A stretch of 64,000 bases of DNA from Lotus japonicus (GCF_012489685.1 NC_080043.1:56318289-56382288); one strand, 5' to 3'; shown: positions 42,611 to 54,692, numbered from the stretch's first letter. Made by a program: numbers and translations. The notes: generated by a model not told the origin, from the letters alone.

Positions 42611-45590
42611 TTCAAAGAATCATAGCAATCATTCATTCAAGTCACGCATATATCAGACAATCAATTCAATCAGCATATAATCCAACCAAACACATGTCCA
42701 AAGTAAGTACTAAACTCAAGCCCTTATAATGAAGGTAAACTCAGTCCTCCGCTGACCTGGATATCCAATGCAATTGAATATAAGTTCGGAGACTCCTCGT
42801 TTTAGCGCCATTTCCTTCATGATGCCTGGCGACGATCTCTTTGATTAAGTTCTCGTACAACCATTCATTCTGCAACGATTTATGATGTTATAGCGCTACT
42901 CCTAGAGTGTAATATATGTTACTTGAGTTATGTCTTGCTCTTACTTTTTCTACATGCATACGCACTTATTAAGTGACTTCTCATTAATCATCTACTTTAG
43001 TTGATTATTCTAAGGTTCCTTTAACTACTTCATATAGACACCTTACTAAGTTCTCTTATCATTCTTAGTCATCTAGGTTAGATTATGCTCTTAAAGACTT
43101 TAGTAAACTTCTAATTAGCATAGTTAGCTACATTTAGGTTAGATTATCATTAAACTAGTTATTATATCCTAGTTCTTTTGTCTTGTACTAAACTATTTTA
43201 TTTCCATTACTGATTATGGTCTACTTAAGTTACAATTTCCCTAATTACTTTCTTACTTACATCATTATCTAACTTCATTAACACTTAGCTTAATCAATTA
43301 ATCTCACACTAACATTAGTCATTCACCTTATTTAATCACCTTATCTAATTCTTTACTTAATTCTTTTTCTACTATCATCTAATTATTTCATACTAATCTG
43401 ATTTAACCTTACTTGATTTTGATCATCCACTAATTATCATCATTAACTTAATTAAGTCTAATCAACCACTAATTAGCTATATTAGTCCTAATTAATCAAG
43501 ATTAGCTACACTTAACATTAGTCATTTTCCTTAATTAATCCTCTAATGATCCTAATTAAGCATATTACTAATCTCCACTTAATTATTTTCTACCAAATGC
43601 TATCATCATCTAATTACCTCACATTAATCTAGTTTAGCCTCACTTAATCATGTTCTATCACTAATTACTACCATTACCTTATTTAAGTCTAATTAGTCAC
43701 TAATTAGCCATATTAAACCTAACAAGTTATGATCAGCAACAATTAACACTTTTCTTTTTCATTATAAATCTGATTATGGCCTTAGCAACATTAAAAACTA
43801 TTATAATCTATTAACTAACCATTTTCTCAATTAATCTTCCATGATTAGTGTTCTTTATGGCATAAAATGAAAACTTCTATCACAAAGTCTAGACTTAGCT
43901 TATTCCTTCTTACTTTCAGGTCTGATTCTACTTTTCCAAACTATCATGCATCCTAATGCAGAAGTTACAGGTCTGTAATGTGTTGTTTTACCACCTCCAT
44001 AGTCGTTGCCATGGAAGCCAGGAAGGGAAAAATCAAGACTTTCATTTCTATGCTCTTTCTTATACTTTCAGACCCTGAAAACTTCCTAATATCATTTCCA
44101 ATTATCAGAAAAACGTTTCAAGTTAATCCTAGCTGTTCAGGAAGCTACAGAACTCAATAAACTTGGCTTGTATGTTCATTTTTTTGTTCAATTCGAAAAT
44201 GATACTTCCAGAGCCTAAAACTATGTCTTTCATGTCCTAAATACTGAAAAAGAGATTAAGAATACGTTTGGAAAGGCTAGAACGAACCAGAATCAAGTTT
44301 CACGATTTTTCCGGCGAGAAGGCTCGCCGGAGAAGATGACCGGAGCTGCGTTTTTCTCAGCTTTTGAGGAATAAGGGACCAGGTTCAGGTGCGTATCGTT
44401 TCCAGCAAGAGAATGGCAGTGGTTTCGTGTAGTGGGTCGATCGGACGGAGGAGAAAAAGCCAATTGCAGGTCCCATGAACTCGCCGGTTTCTGGGCAGGT
44501 TCGCCGGAGAGTTTTCTGCTCCTTCTCCCTCGCGATTTCTTGACCAAATCTTCTCAAATTTTGCCCATAATTACTCTATGATCTTACAGAAACAGAATCG
44601 GACAGATTTGGAGTGGAATTGATGAGAGAAAATGAAGATTCGAAGAGGAGAAGCTTTGAAGCTTCAATTCTCGAATTTGAGAGAACTGAGGGCTTCTCAC
44701 TCTGTCCCTCACGTTTCTGAGTTTAATATTAGTGTCCTAGGACCCCTGAAGCTTCAGAACTCACGAATTTATAGACCTAGGAGTGATTAAGCTAAGAATC
44801 ATGGTTATCTCTTTAAGCATGTTGTCTCACCAATGGAGTTTCATGCAAGGTGATTAATCCCTAATCTTTGAGCAGGTCTGAAGCTCATTTATGGGCTGGA
44901 AATGTGCAGGGTATATTTCAGAAAATGTTTCAGTTTTGCTTGGCACAATGATGATAGTGAATAGTTTACTATTCATTCCTATTTGTCATGATGACTATTT
45001 TGTTGTTTTATGGAGTAAATAGTGTTAGAATTAAATGTTTGGAATGATGAATTCATATGGTGAAGGGATTCCATGCGTGGAATCAAGTTTCAGAAGGAAT
45101 AATGCAATGGTTTTCATGATGTAATGGCATGTACATGTGCTATGCATCATAATGCATTGAACTTTGTGGAAATGATTGTCTTTTGTTGGTTTGTGAAGGT
45201 AATGATGGTGGGGAATAAATGCTTGGCTGAAGTTTATGGTGAAGTAAGAGAGTTGTCAGTGTAATCAGATTTTGGAGAAGGCTTGGATGAGTATTTTTGG
45301 GTATTAAAGTATACACATGTGATACCAAGTTTCAAGAGTGTACTAATGGAGTTGGATGGTGATGTCATGGTCTTTTAGCCTTATTTGTATGTCATGGTCG
45401 CTTATGAAATTTAAGTTTTATGACAGTTAGTTAGTTAGACTAGCGCATCCTCACATCACACAACCCACCAAAACACCTTGGTCAATCACATACATCCGAA
45501 GATGTACAATCACATGGATACGCAATGATCCACAAATCACAATTCTCACGGTGACCGCAGTCAACCAAATCACGAGGATCCACTGATCCA
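42611..45590. other. Interior of the inverted-repeat structure
   Basis: No gene is supported. 42900-43850 is a low-complexity C/T/A-rich stretch with many attaatta/cttaatta words. 44280-44760 is GC-richer with gccgg-type words and looks like a transcribed leader or old gene flank, but no conserved protein is seen. Confidence 0.55.
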
Positions 45591-47404
45591 CAAAATCTCC
45601 CTCGCGTGCAAGCTACCGTTTGTCTCTAACGGCACCATCGTTCTCATGGCCCATAGTCTTCACTAGACCTATGACCGATTAATCACATTTACTTGCAAGC
45701 GAGTTATAATCTCATTCTCTTTGTATTTAAGGCTCTAAAGTCAGTCCTAGAGTCTTATCAACTTTAACGACAAATAATAAACATAACGACAATAGATATT
45801 CACAACACCAATGGGAATTACGGCTAGTTGAACGATCCATGGTTCCTCAGTCAGGCAATATTCGTATATCATAGATATTCATAATCATATTCACATGCCT
45901 TTCACACATAAACCATGTCAAATTAATCAAGCAAAACATCAAATAGTACCATTGAGCAAGATGTTCAGAATTCAAAAGGACAACCAACTAAATAGCAGAT
46001 GGATATAAGTTTTTCTGAATTTAAAGGTCACGGTCGTTTTCTAAAAAAAAATAGCAGAACCCACAATCACTAAAAATGTTCCACAGAACTCATTTCACAA
46101 CCAAATTTTACGTTTTACACATATCTGGAAAGAGTATTTAAAATTCTACAACTTTCTAGTTCACCACGTTTTCGTTTGAAAATCAGAACTAGGTGATATT
46201 GGACCACGAAAGTTTCTGTCCAGTACAGGAAAAACAGCATGTACATTAGTTACTAAAAACGTTCTCCAGAACTCATTACTAAACCAAAAATTATGTTCTT
46301 TATACGTCTGGAAAGCTGATTAAAAATCCTACAATTTCTTATTTCACTGAATTTTCATTTGAACGCTACAACTGGGTGATATTGGACCTCGAAGTTCGCT
46401 GTCCAGCACAGAAATCTGACAGCGTCCCTTCGGCCTCATATTTCTTTACGAATGATCAAGTCTAGGGTTCCTATTTTGATTCAACCTGGTAAAACTCTAA
46501 GCCAAGCATCCTCAATAAACATGGTTTTCAAGCACAAAGGTGCAGCAACATACACTTTCACATATCTCACACACAAACATGCAATATCACAACTTTCTCA
46601 TGGATTTCATGGTAAAGAATAACCCTAAGCAACTACCCGTTTCCTAGACCAGCCCTTACCTTGAATCCTTGTTCCGAAAAGAGGAAAGAATGCAGGTTCA
46701 GAACTCAGTCCCTTTCTGTCCGAGTCCCTTTCTTTCTTCTTCCTCCCTCGCGGTCTCACACTCTCTCGCGAACTCTCCCTCCTTCGCGTGGCACTCGACG
46801 GCGGTGATGGGGCTAGGGGCGGCGGCTCCTCCTTCTCTCACTCGGCTTTTCTCTCTTTTTCCCTCTGTGATTTATGTGAATATGGTGTAGGTGCAGTTCT
46901 GTTTCTGAGTGTGAAGGAAAAATAAGGGTTTTCCCCCTTAATCCCCATGCAACCCGCGGACCACAACCCATGGGTTAGGGTTGTTTTCTTTCTTTTCACT
47001 TAAGCCCAAACCCATATCTACCTTGGCCCACTAATCACACCCTTAATCAGGTCTGAACCTACTTAAAACCTAAACCTTTTTTGGTAAATTTACAAGGAAA
47101 CTCGGAATTAAAAGAAAAACAATTCAATTAATTCGCTGGCATTGTAAAGTCAGAACCACGGTCACTAAAACGCAAATATCTTGAGGTACAGAGGTCGGAA
47201 TGACCTGATTCTACTTCGATAATTTTCTTAACTTAAGGGTTACAAGTCTCATGAAGGACATTTTCCCAAATGAGGTCGTTAAGTCCCTCTAAAAAGTCAC
47301 ACAAGGTGACAGCTAAAATCTGTCAAAACTCAAACTTTGTCAAAACTTCCCTTTTTATTCAATTTTTCACTTGAATAATACAAAATGAGTTCAGGGCCTT
47401 ACAC
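45591..47404 (-). repeat. Right arm of the inverted repeat
   Basis: Reverse-complement counterpart of 40881-42610. The two sub-modules around cagagaactc/ccagaactcatt recur at about 46080-46220 and 46250-46400. Confidence 0.7.
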
Positions 47405-48732
47405 TAGGTGCTTGCTTAGCCATACAATGCTTTCCTTAGTTTGTACACATGATATGTATGTTGAGGATCTATGAACCCTTTAGGTTGCTCAACATAAACT
47501 TCTTCACTCAAGTATCCATTCAAAAAAGCACTCTTAACATCCATCTGGTAGAGTTTGAACCTCAATAGAGATGCAACTCCAAACAACAATCTTATAGATT
47601 CCGGTCTAGCTACTGGTGCGAAAGTCTTATCAAAGTCAATTCCCTCTTTCTGTGTATACTCTTGAGCAACTAGTCTTGCTTTGTTTCTGGTGACAATCCC
47701 ATTTTCATCAGACTTGTTTTTGAAGATCCATTTGGTGCCAATGATATTTACTCCTTCAGGTCTTTGTACCAAATCCCAAACTTCATTTCTTGTGAACTGA
47801 TCAAGCTCTTCTTGCATTGCATTTATCAAGTACTCATCAGTAAGAGCTTCCTTCACATTACTGGGTTCTATCTTTGAGATGTAGCATCCATGAGAAATAA
47901 GACTTCTGGATCTGGTTGCTACTCCTTCCTGAAGCTCACCAATGATGTTTTCTTGAGGATGAATCTTTTGAATCCTGATGGATGGGGCTTTATTTGGAGT
48001 GGACATCTTGTCTTCTTGTTCATCTGCACTTGTCTCAGAATCATTGTCGAGGACAGTTGGTGGAACATCTGCACCATCATCATCTTCACTTAGATTGGAC
48101 TCCTTTCTGGCACTAGGCTCATCATCTACAGTTACATTTACTGATTCCATCATGGTTTTTGTGCGAGAGTTAAATACCCTATAAGCTTTGTTATTCGTTG
48201 AGTGTCCCATGAATATTCCTTCATCACTCTTTGGATCCAGCTTCCTTCTTGGTTCACGATCAGCAAGAATATAACATTTGCTTCCAAATATGTGAAAATG
48301 CTTTGCTGTGGGCTTCCTTCCTTTCCATAATTCATACTGAGTAGAGGAAGTTCCAGCTCTAATGGTGACTCTAATATGAATGTAACAAGCAGTATTCATA
48401 GCCTCAGCCCAGAACTTGAGTTGAATCTTCTTGGCATGCAACATGACCCTAGCTGACTCTTGAAGAGTTCTATTCTTTCTTTCAACAACTCCATTCTGTT
48501 GTGGTGTGATGGGGGCTGAAAATTCATGATTGATTCCTTCTGATTCACAAAACTCAAAGAATTTTGAATTCTCAAACTCCCATCCATGGTCACTTCTGAT
48601 CCTTACAATCACACAACTCTTCTCATTTTGAAGCCTCAGACAAAGATTCATGAAGATTTGAAAGGTGTCTGATTTTTCTCTGATGAACTCTCCATGTGTA
48701 CCTGGAAAAATCATCAACACAGGCAAACACAT
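47405..48732 (-). pseudogene. Sirevirus element 2 integrase (C-terminal part) and RT (N-terminal part)
   Basis: A long open frame encodes [31 protein letters not shown] (catalytic Glu kept), [29 protein letters not shown], a Ser/Asp/Glu linker, then [88 protein letters not shown]. It breaks off a few codons later at the inverted-repeat boundary (47404). A frameshift near 48700 separates it from the integrase start. The RT YVDD motif and RNase H are missing. Integrase inserts cDNA; RT makes it (family knowledge). Confidence 0.87.
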
Positions 48733-49390
48733 ACCTTTTACCTCCTAAGCTTTCAACCTGCATTGGACCCATGAGATCCATGTGTAACAGTTCCAGTACC
48801 TTTGTTGTGGTCTGATGCTGGAGCGTCTTGTGGGACATCTTGGTTTGCTTTCCAATCTTGCATTCTCCACATAGCTTTCCTTCTCCTATCCTTAGGCTAG
48901 GCAGATCTCTTATGGCTTCTTCAGCAACTTTCTTTTGCATACTCTTCAGATTGAGATGTCCTAACTTTTGGTGCCATACATTTAACTCATCTTCCTTAGT
49001 CAGCAAACATCTAGAGACTTGAGCTTTCTTCTGAGGTGTCCACATATAGCAGTTATCTTTTGATCTGACTCCTCTCATAAAAAATTTGTCATCTTCTGTA
49101 GTTACAACACATCCTGTTTTGCTGAACTTCACTTCAAGCCCTAGGTCACAAAGTTGGCTTATGCTAATTAGATTAGCAGTTAGTCTATTAACCAGAAGCA
49201 CATTATTCAAATCTGGAGATCCTGCACTTACGAGTTTTCCTACTCCCTTGATTTTTCCTTTTGCTCAATCCCCAAATGTGACATATTTGCTAGAATGACT
49301 TCTGACATCTTTCAAATTTCCCTTGTTTCCTGTCACGTGCTTTGAGTAACCACTATCAAAATATCAGTCTTCCCTTGTAGAGGCTCTGAA
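48623..49390 (-). pseudogene. Sirevirus element 2 protease, GAG-pre-integrase and integrase start
   Basis: Near 49360 the protease motif reads DSGYSKHVTG, but the Trp two codons before FDSG is a TGA (49366-49364). Further on come NVLLVNRLTANLISISQLC, DNCYMWTP, then WHQKLGHLNLKSMQ, CGECKIGKQT (the H-H-C-C zinc-binding GAG-pre-integrase), LELLHMDLMGPMQ (first catalytic Asp) and [14 protein letters not shown] (second). The frame is then lost near 48700. Domain order protease-integrase-RT is diagnostic of Ty1/copia. Confidence 0.85.
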
Positions 49391-49483
49391 AGATGTGTAG
49401 GCAACAAGACAAGTAACTTCCCCCTTGGGCTTCCATTACTTCTTCATATGTGTGACCTTTGTGTTGTTCGGCATATTATATGT

Positions 49484-49807
49484 CTAAGGATAGCCATACA
49501 ACTTGAAACAGTAGGGTTTTATATGTCCATTCCTTCCACAATAATGACATCTCCAAGGTGCTGTTTTGATACTCCTGACTTGAGAAGTCACATGTCGAGG
49601 AACATGTTGAGGCAGCTGGCTAGACAACTGATAGTTAACAGGATTCTTGAATTCAGATTGTTTTTTTGCAGCAACAAAGTCCTTTGAGCCCTTCTGATCT
49701 TCCTTGTTTGCAGCTCTATAGTTAAAACCAATCCCCTTCCAGCTCCTTCCTTGCTTACTTGTTTCTTTCAGAATTTCATCTAGCATGTCAGATCCACTAT
49801 TCAACAT
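49484..49807 (-). pseudogene. Sirevirus element 2 Gag C-terminal domain with second zinc knuckle
   Basis: Encodes a short charged region and CHYCGRNGHIKPYC, an intact CX2CX4HX4C knuckle followed by FKLYG. It links Gag to the protease region. A stop separates it from the coiled-coil segment upstream. Confidence 0.78.
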
Positions 49808-49828
49808 ATGAAGTGATTTATGAGTAGC

Positions 49829-50323
49829 TTAAAGCTTACTTTTTAGAGTTGCCACTTCCTCTTGAAGTTCTGCATTGACCAACATCAATTTTTCCTTTTT
49901 CACAGTGTCAACATCTTCAAGCTTTGATTGCCACTTATCACAATCTTCTTTTAACTTAGTGTTGAGCTCTTTCAACCTTTCATTCTGAGAGGAGAGTTGT
50001 TCTATCTTACTTTCTTGTTCTTTCACAAGTTTACAATCCAATTCTTCATCTAAGATATCCTCATCACTCGTTTCTGAATCATAAACAGTTCCAGATAAGG
50101 CATTAACCTTGTTGACAGAGATCTCCTCCTCATCTTCAGTGTCTTCATCTGACCAAGTTGCCACCATACCTTTCTTCTGCTTTTTCAGATAGGTAGCACA
50201 TTCTGACCTAATGTGTCCACAACCTTCACATTCATGACACTGCACACCTTTATTCTGACTAGATTTATCTTCTTCTTTGTTCTTTCTCTGAGAATTAATA
50301 AACTTGGGTTTGTCGAACTTCAT
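49829..50323 (-). pseudogene. Sirevirus element 2 Gag middle: first zinc knuckle and coiled coil
   Basis: Encodes CHECEGCGHIRSEC, MVATWSDEDTEDEEE, an acidic spacer and then a clear coiled coil (VKEQESKIEQLSSQNERL, LNTKLKEDCDKWQSKL, NAELQEEVATLKSKL). It ends in TAA at 49829. A TAG between 50327 and 50323 cuts it from the N-terminal Gag. The layout matches element 1. Confidence 0.8.
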
Positions 50324-50326
50324 GTC

Positions 50327-51142
50327 CTAGACATTAGACCTGGTTCTTCTGTCAATCTTCCTCAGAGCTCTATTAAATTTTCTAGCAAGCATGGTCAATG
50401 CCTCAGAAAGATTTTCACCTTCACAGTCTTCATCATCACCCTCATCTGTGTTTGACACAAAAACAATACACTTGTTTTTCTTTTCAGGATTGTCACCAAC
50501 TTTCAACTCAAAAGTCTGCAGAGATCCAATGAGCTCATCAACCTTCATGCTCTCAATGTCTTGAGCCTCCTCAATTGCAGTGACTTTCATAGCAAATTGT
50601 TTGGGCAAGGACCTCAAAATTTTCCTCACAAGCTTATCATCTGACATAGGTTCTCCCAGAGCAAATGAAGCATTGGACAAATCACGGACACACATGTGAA
50701 ATTCAGAGATAGTTTCTTCTTCAGTCATCATTAGGTTTTCAAACTGAGTAGTAAGCATCTGAAGTCTTGACATTCTCACTCTAGTAGTTCCTTCATGTGC
50801 TGTCTTCAGTATCTCCTAAGCATCCTTGGCCACAGTGCAAGTGTTAATGAGCCTGAACATATTCTTGTCAACACCATTAAAAATTGCATTTAGAGCTTTA
50901 GAATTCCCAAGAGTAGCTTCATCTTCTTCCTTTGTCCATTCTTCCTCAGGTTTCTCAGCAGCAATGGTTGAACTACCTTCAGCTTGTGCCTTGGTGGGGT
51001 GCTTCCAACGCTTGACAATAACTTTCCAAGTCTTATTGTTAATTGACTTGAGAAAGGCTGTCATGCGAACCTCCCAGTAGTCATCGTTAGTACCATCCAT
51101 AATGGGTGGCATGTTGACTGATCCTCCCTCCTTGTTATCCAT
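50327..51142 (-). pseudogene. Sirevirus element 2 Gag N-terminal part
   Basis: ATG 51142 starts MDNKEGGSVNMPPIMDGTND, followed by DYWEVRMTAFLKS, KTWKVIVKRWKHPT, EEEWTKEEDEATLGNSKALN and IFNGVDKNMFRLINTC. A TAG at 50818-50816 replaces the Trp of KDAWEIL. Past it come LQMLTTQFENLMMTEEET, LVRKILRSLPKQFAMKV, DELIGSLQTFEL and NLSEALTMLARKFNRALRK, ending at 50327. This is the copia UBN2-type Gag. Start lies about 50 nt after the primer site. Confidence 0.85.
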
Positions 51143-51192
51143 GAGAACTGAATTAAATTCCCTGGAGCTCACCCAACCAGAACAGGGTGTCT

Positions 51193-51204
51193 GCTCTGAT
51201 ACCA
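51193..51204 (-). promoter_or_regulatory. Primer-binding site of Sirevirus element 2
   Basis: TGGTATCAGAGC on the minus strand, 2 nt after the LTR end, perfect for initiator tRNA-Met. Confidence 0.9.
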
Positions 51205-51206
51205 AT

Positions 51207-51872
51207 TGAATTTCAAGTTCCCTTAGAACAAATGTCATACGCAATGCTGAAACAACAGGTTCGACAATCGACTAACAACAATAGCAATAACTTTAAAACA
51301 CAAGTAAACAAGACACAAGAATTCTTAACCCCGTTCAGTGAAAAACTTCACCTACATCTGGAGGGTTTGCACCCAAAGAAAGGAAATCCACTATCTCAAG
51401 ATTCAGGAATTATATACACTCATGGACACCACAGTTCATAGTTCACTTCCTAATCTACCCAGTGTATTTCTACCCAGTGTACTTCTTGTTTTAGGTTTTC
51501 ATCCTTTTGTATCCTTCAACAGCGGCAACATAGATACTAGGGTTAGCATGGACTGAAGTAACAGATTACAACAACCATTAAATCAAAACTGAATCTCCAA
51601 AGATTTTGTTGCGTTTTTTCCAAGTAAAGATAGAAACAAATCTTTTATCAAAGATTGTTTCAACAAATAACAACCCACAATTAAAACCCTTCTGGTACAG
51701 CTACTTGAAGCTCAAGTAACTTATAAAAACATATCTTCATAAGATCTTCAAGGGCCCACAATAACGTTCCCAGCAGAGGACTGATGTCCTAGCTTCACAA
51801 AGTCAGATGCCATGGCATCTGCTTCGACAACCAGTTGTTTTTGACAAAATGCAAGACAACAAAGTAACAACA
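51207..51872 (-). mobile_element. LTR of Sirevirus element 2 (666 bp)
   Basis: It starts TGTTGTTACTTTG at 51872 and ends TTGAAATTCA at 51207 on the minus strand. It is bounded by GGGGGAGAT on its 5' side and AT plus the primer site on its 3' side. It is a diverged relative of the LTR at 7640-8043. Confidence 0.87.
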
Positions 51873-52205
51873 ATCTCCCCCTTTGTCAAATTTTGTCTCA
51901 AACAACTTGAGAGTCAGAGAGGGCAAACAAGAGAACCAAAGCTCCCCCTCAGTAGCAGAACACCCCCTCAAATGATGCATCCATACCAACAACAATATTA
52001 ATCGAATAATAATTCGATGACAAAAAGGTGCTCTAGGCGAAAACGCATCGGTTTGACACTTGGGAAATAACTTTGATATTAATAATAAAAATATTACTTT
52101 CATTAGATAAAATTCATCATACAAGGTCACACCCATAAAGATCACATTAACCGAGCATTAAAGCACTAAACCGAGAAATTGACCGAGTTTATTTCTCTTA
52201 AACTT
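51873..52205 (-). mobile_element. Sirevirus 3' internal region with tandem polypurine tracts, upstream of element 2's LTR
   Basis: Reading the minus strand toward the LTR: GAGGGGGTG (about 51965), CTGAGGGGGAGC (about 51949) and CAAAGGGGGAGAT (adjacent to the LTR). A polypurine tract belongs before a 3' LTR, yet this LTR is followed by a primer site and gag. One LTR is thus shared by two internal regions. The right limit, near 52205, is approximate. Confidence 0.65.
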
Positions 52206-52640
52206 TCACGGGTCTTACAACGGCGGCGGTGCGTGGCTCGGCGTCGAAGACTCGAGGGCGTAGGGTTTGCCACATCGTGTCCACTTTTCCAACTCTTCTT
52301 CCCTGTTACATGAATTGATTTTGCTTTTTTATTTTTGAAAAGAAAGGGATTTTGCTTATTAATATAAAAAATAGATTAATTTAGTTACTTAAGGATTTAA
52401 GAGTTTTTTTAATGTCTATCTTTTAATTAAATAAATTTTTTATTTTAATTGTATATGTGGAAATTTGCAAATAGCCACATCTGAATTCATTTCTCCTATT
52501 TAGGTTCCACAACATTAAAAAAATGTCAACTCAGACAAAAACGTTAAGTTTTGAACGGAAATGTGCTGGGGGACTAAAACTGTTGACAGAGATACACGTG
52601 GGGTAGTTTGCACAAAGTTAAAATTTGGGGACCAAAAGTG
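52206..52640. other. Non-coding interval
   Basis: No gene seen. It includes a GC-rich patch (52215-52265, gcggcggtgcgtggctcgg) and a stretch at 52440-52640 (aggttccacaacattaaaaa, ggggaccaaaagtgcaaata) of a type common in plant intergenic repeats. Confidence 0.4.
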
Positions 52641-52750
52641 CAAATAAACCTAATTTTATTAACTACTAATTATAATATATCTCAATTTAGCCTATATAAA
52701 GTAGAATATTAAATATTTAAATCATTTAAATTTTAATTGAAAATGGAATA
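52640..52750. repeat. AT-rich flank repeat, copy D, left part
   Basis: The sequence attaactactaattataat to ttttaattgaaaatggaata matches 13505-13600. The repeat is split here by a LINE and resumes at 55337; no H2A gene is attached. Confidence 0.7.
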
Positions 52751-52829
52751 TTTTTTTGGTTACATGAGGAAATAAAAAGACAAGTTACAGTAAAGCATCT
52801 TGCACCAGCAAGGAATTAACACCAGCAGG

Positions 52830-53475
52830 AGGTTGCCGCCAGTAGCGACTAGGAGCGGCTTCCCGGGCGGAGCCGAGCGAGTGAATCAGCAGCAGAGTTG
52901 TTCTCACGAGGGATTAGATGGATAATCACTCGCCAATCCCGACGGAGCATGCTTTGGATATGGTGAATTACATCGGGAGCCTAGTAATGTCCAACATTGA
53001 CATCATTCTGCAAAACCTCCCTAACCAAAGCGCAATCCCTGCAGCAGATAACCTGTCGTAGCCCAAGGTCCCAACTGGTATGAAGGCCAAGCTCCACCGC
53101 TAGCAGGTCAGTGATGAACGACGTCCCATTCTTGTGGCTCTCTGAAGTGCCCATTAACCACCTGTCAGTTGCATTGAGTACATACGCACTGCAGCCCAGT
53201 CGTCGGGACGCTGGGTTCTAGCTTCCATCAACGATGATGCGAGACATGCCCTGCGACGACGGTGCATCTTGCGAAGAGGGGCGTGGAACATTTAAAATTA
53301 GGCCAGCGCTTCCAGCTTTCAACATCTCCCATGACCTACCGCGAGACGTAAGAGATATGCCAAGGAGTTTCCCCGAAAACACGGTTGTTTCTCCATCTCC
53401 AATCCCACCAGAGTACTGCTATAGCTAACACAGAGTCACTGCCTGCAAGAAGGTTGCGGAGCCATAACTGGAACA
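52830..53475 (-). pseudogene. LINE RNase H-like domain and C-terminal linker
   Basis: From the LTR junction the minus strand reads LWLRNLLAGSDSVLAIAVLW, WDWRWRNNRVFGE, then after a stop and shift RIIVDGS, a stop, CSAYVLNATDRWLMG, LLAVELGLHTSWDLGLRQVI, RDWRVIIHLIPRENNSAADS (the RVT_3 end with its Asp). Frames are broken several times. Confidence 0.78.
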
Positions 53476-54687
53476 TGAAGGTATGAAAAACGGTAGAAAG
53501 GGGGGGGGGGGTTTGAATAACGTTTTCAAGATAAAACTTCCACCTTAAAGATTTTGACAAATCTTTCGAGAGCTTAAGTGCTAAAGATAAGAGATAGAAA
53601 AGCACACAAGGATTTTATCCTGGTTCACTTGATAAATCACTCAAGCTAATCCAGTCCACCCGTTAAGGTGATTTCTTCCTTCTTAGAATGAAGGCAATCC
53701 ACTAATCAGGTAAGAGTTACAACTGCACTTGAAACCTACAAGTGACTAACAATTACACTGACTTAGCTCACACTAAGATTCACTCTCTTAGTCTTCTCTA
53801 GGATCCGATCAACCTTGATCTCCTAAAGGAACTAAACAAACTGTTTAACAAAGAATTGTTTACAAGAGATTTGCTTCTAAAAAGCTAATAGTAAACACAA
53901 TGAATTTCAGATGAAAGAAAGCTTAGAAGAATTTGAATTTGTCTTGCGCGTATGTGAATTCTTCTAGCCGCTTCTTTCAGTCTTCAGCCTCTTTTTATAC
54001 TCCAAGGATTAGGGTTGAACGTTGCATGGGAAATGCTACCGTTGGAGGGCAGTTCTGGAAAATCCAGCTTCTGCTGTGTCTGAGACTGTTAGGTAGGTCG
54101 TCAGGAAGGTACAGTTGCTTTTGTACTTGGATAGCGACTTGACCTTTAAACCTAGGAGACTTCTGATCAGGAGAAAGCTTCATGTTGGAACTTGTGAAGC
54201 CGGTTGATCAGAGTCAGAGGGAAAGCCCAGATCCTCTGACCATTGTATCTTCTGATTCTGAACTCAGAGGGAAGTACATGGTCTTCAGAGTATCTTGCTT
54301 CTGGACATCAGAGTTTCCACTATACAGCTTCTGGATCTTCAGAGTCTTCTACACCATCAGAACATCTGAACCTTCAGTGTTTCTTGGTTATCCGACTTCT
54401 GGATCTTCAGAACTTCTAGTGACTGAGTCCACATCAGAGTTTGTATAACTTCTGAACTTCTGAAGCTTTTCCACTGTTCATACTGAACATGGTGAATGCG
54501 AAAGCGTTGCTTGGGTCACTCTATATGCACAGTGCTTCTGATTTGTGTGATATGGAATTGAGGTCAGAGCCTGTAGACAGCACACTCAGAAAAACACGTT
54601 AGAGTACCACAATTGTTCATATCAAAAGGTTAACTTGTAATCATCAAAACATAGAGTTGTACTACTAGATCAAAACTTGATCTTACA
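53476..54687 (-). mobile_element. Solo LTR (1212 bp), minus strand, inserted in the LINE
   Basis: The reverse complement starts TGTAAGATCAAG at 54687 and ends ...CATACCTTCA at 53476. Flanks are GAACA (53471-53475) and GAACG (54688-54692), a 5-bp duplication with one change. The zf-RVT and RNase H parts of the LINE are contiguous once it is removed. A G run of 12 lies at 53501-53512. Same family as 8565-9793. Confidence 0.9.
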
Positions 54688-54692
54688 GAACG

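Larger units (their letters stand above)
40881..47404. mobile_element. 6.5-kb structure with long terminal inverted repeats (foldback element or two opposed LTRs)
   Basis: The left end reads TGTAAGACCCT and the reverse complement of the right end TGTAAGGCCCT. The arms stay alignable for about 1.7-1.8 kb: 40881-42610 against 47404-45591, with shared blocks such as gacagcgaacttcgaggtcc, gagaacgatggtgccgtt and gcttgcacgcgaggga. By eye the arms are roughly 70-80% alike, so they are old. No clear target duplication was found (left flank ctcagg, right flank ctaggtg), and the flanks belong to different Sirevirus parts. No long ORF inside. It interrupts Sirevirus sequence on both sides. Confidence 0.7.

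Noticed and set aside
44293..44557. Minus-strand frames of 66-84 codons in the GC-richer interior of the inverted repeat
   Set aside because: Two overlapping frames of equal length and no conserved motif; probably chance.
47396..47412. CTAGG / CCTGA flanks as target duplication of the inverted-repeat structure
   Set aside because: The flanking five bases do not match and the two sides belong to different Sirevirus regions.
52535..53605. Plus-strand frames of 64-83 codons overlapping H2A or LINE sequence
   Set aside because: They are complementary-strand shadows of recognised domains.
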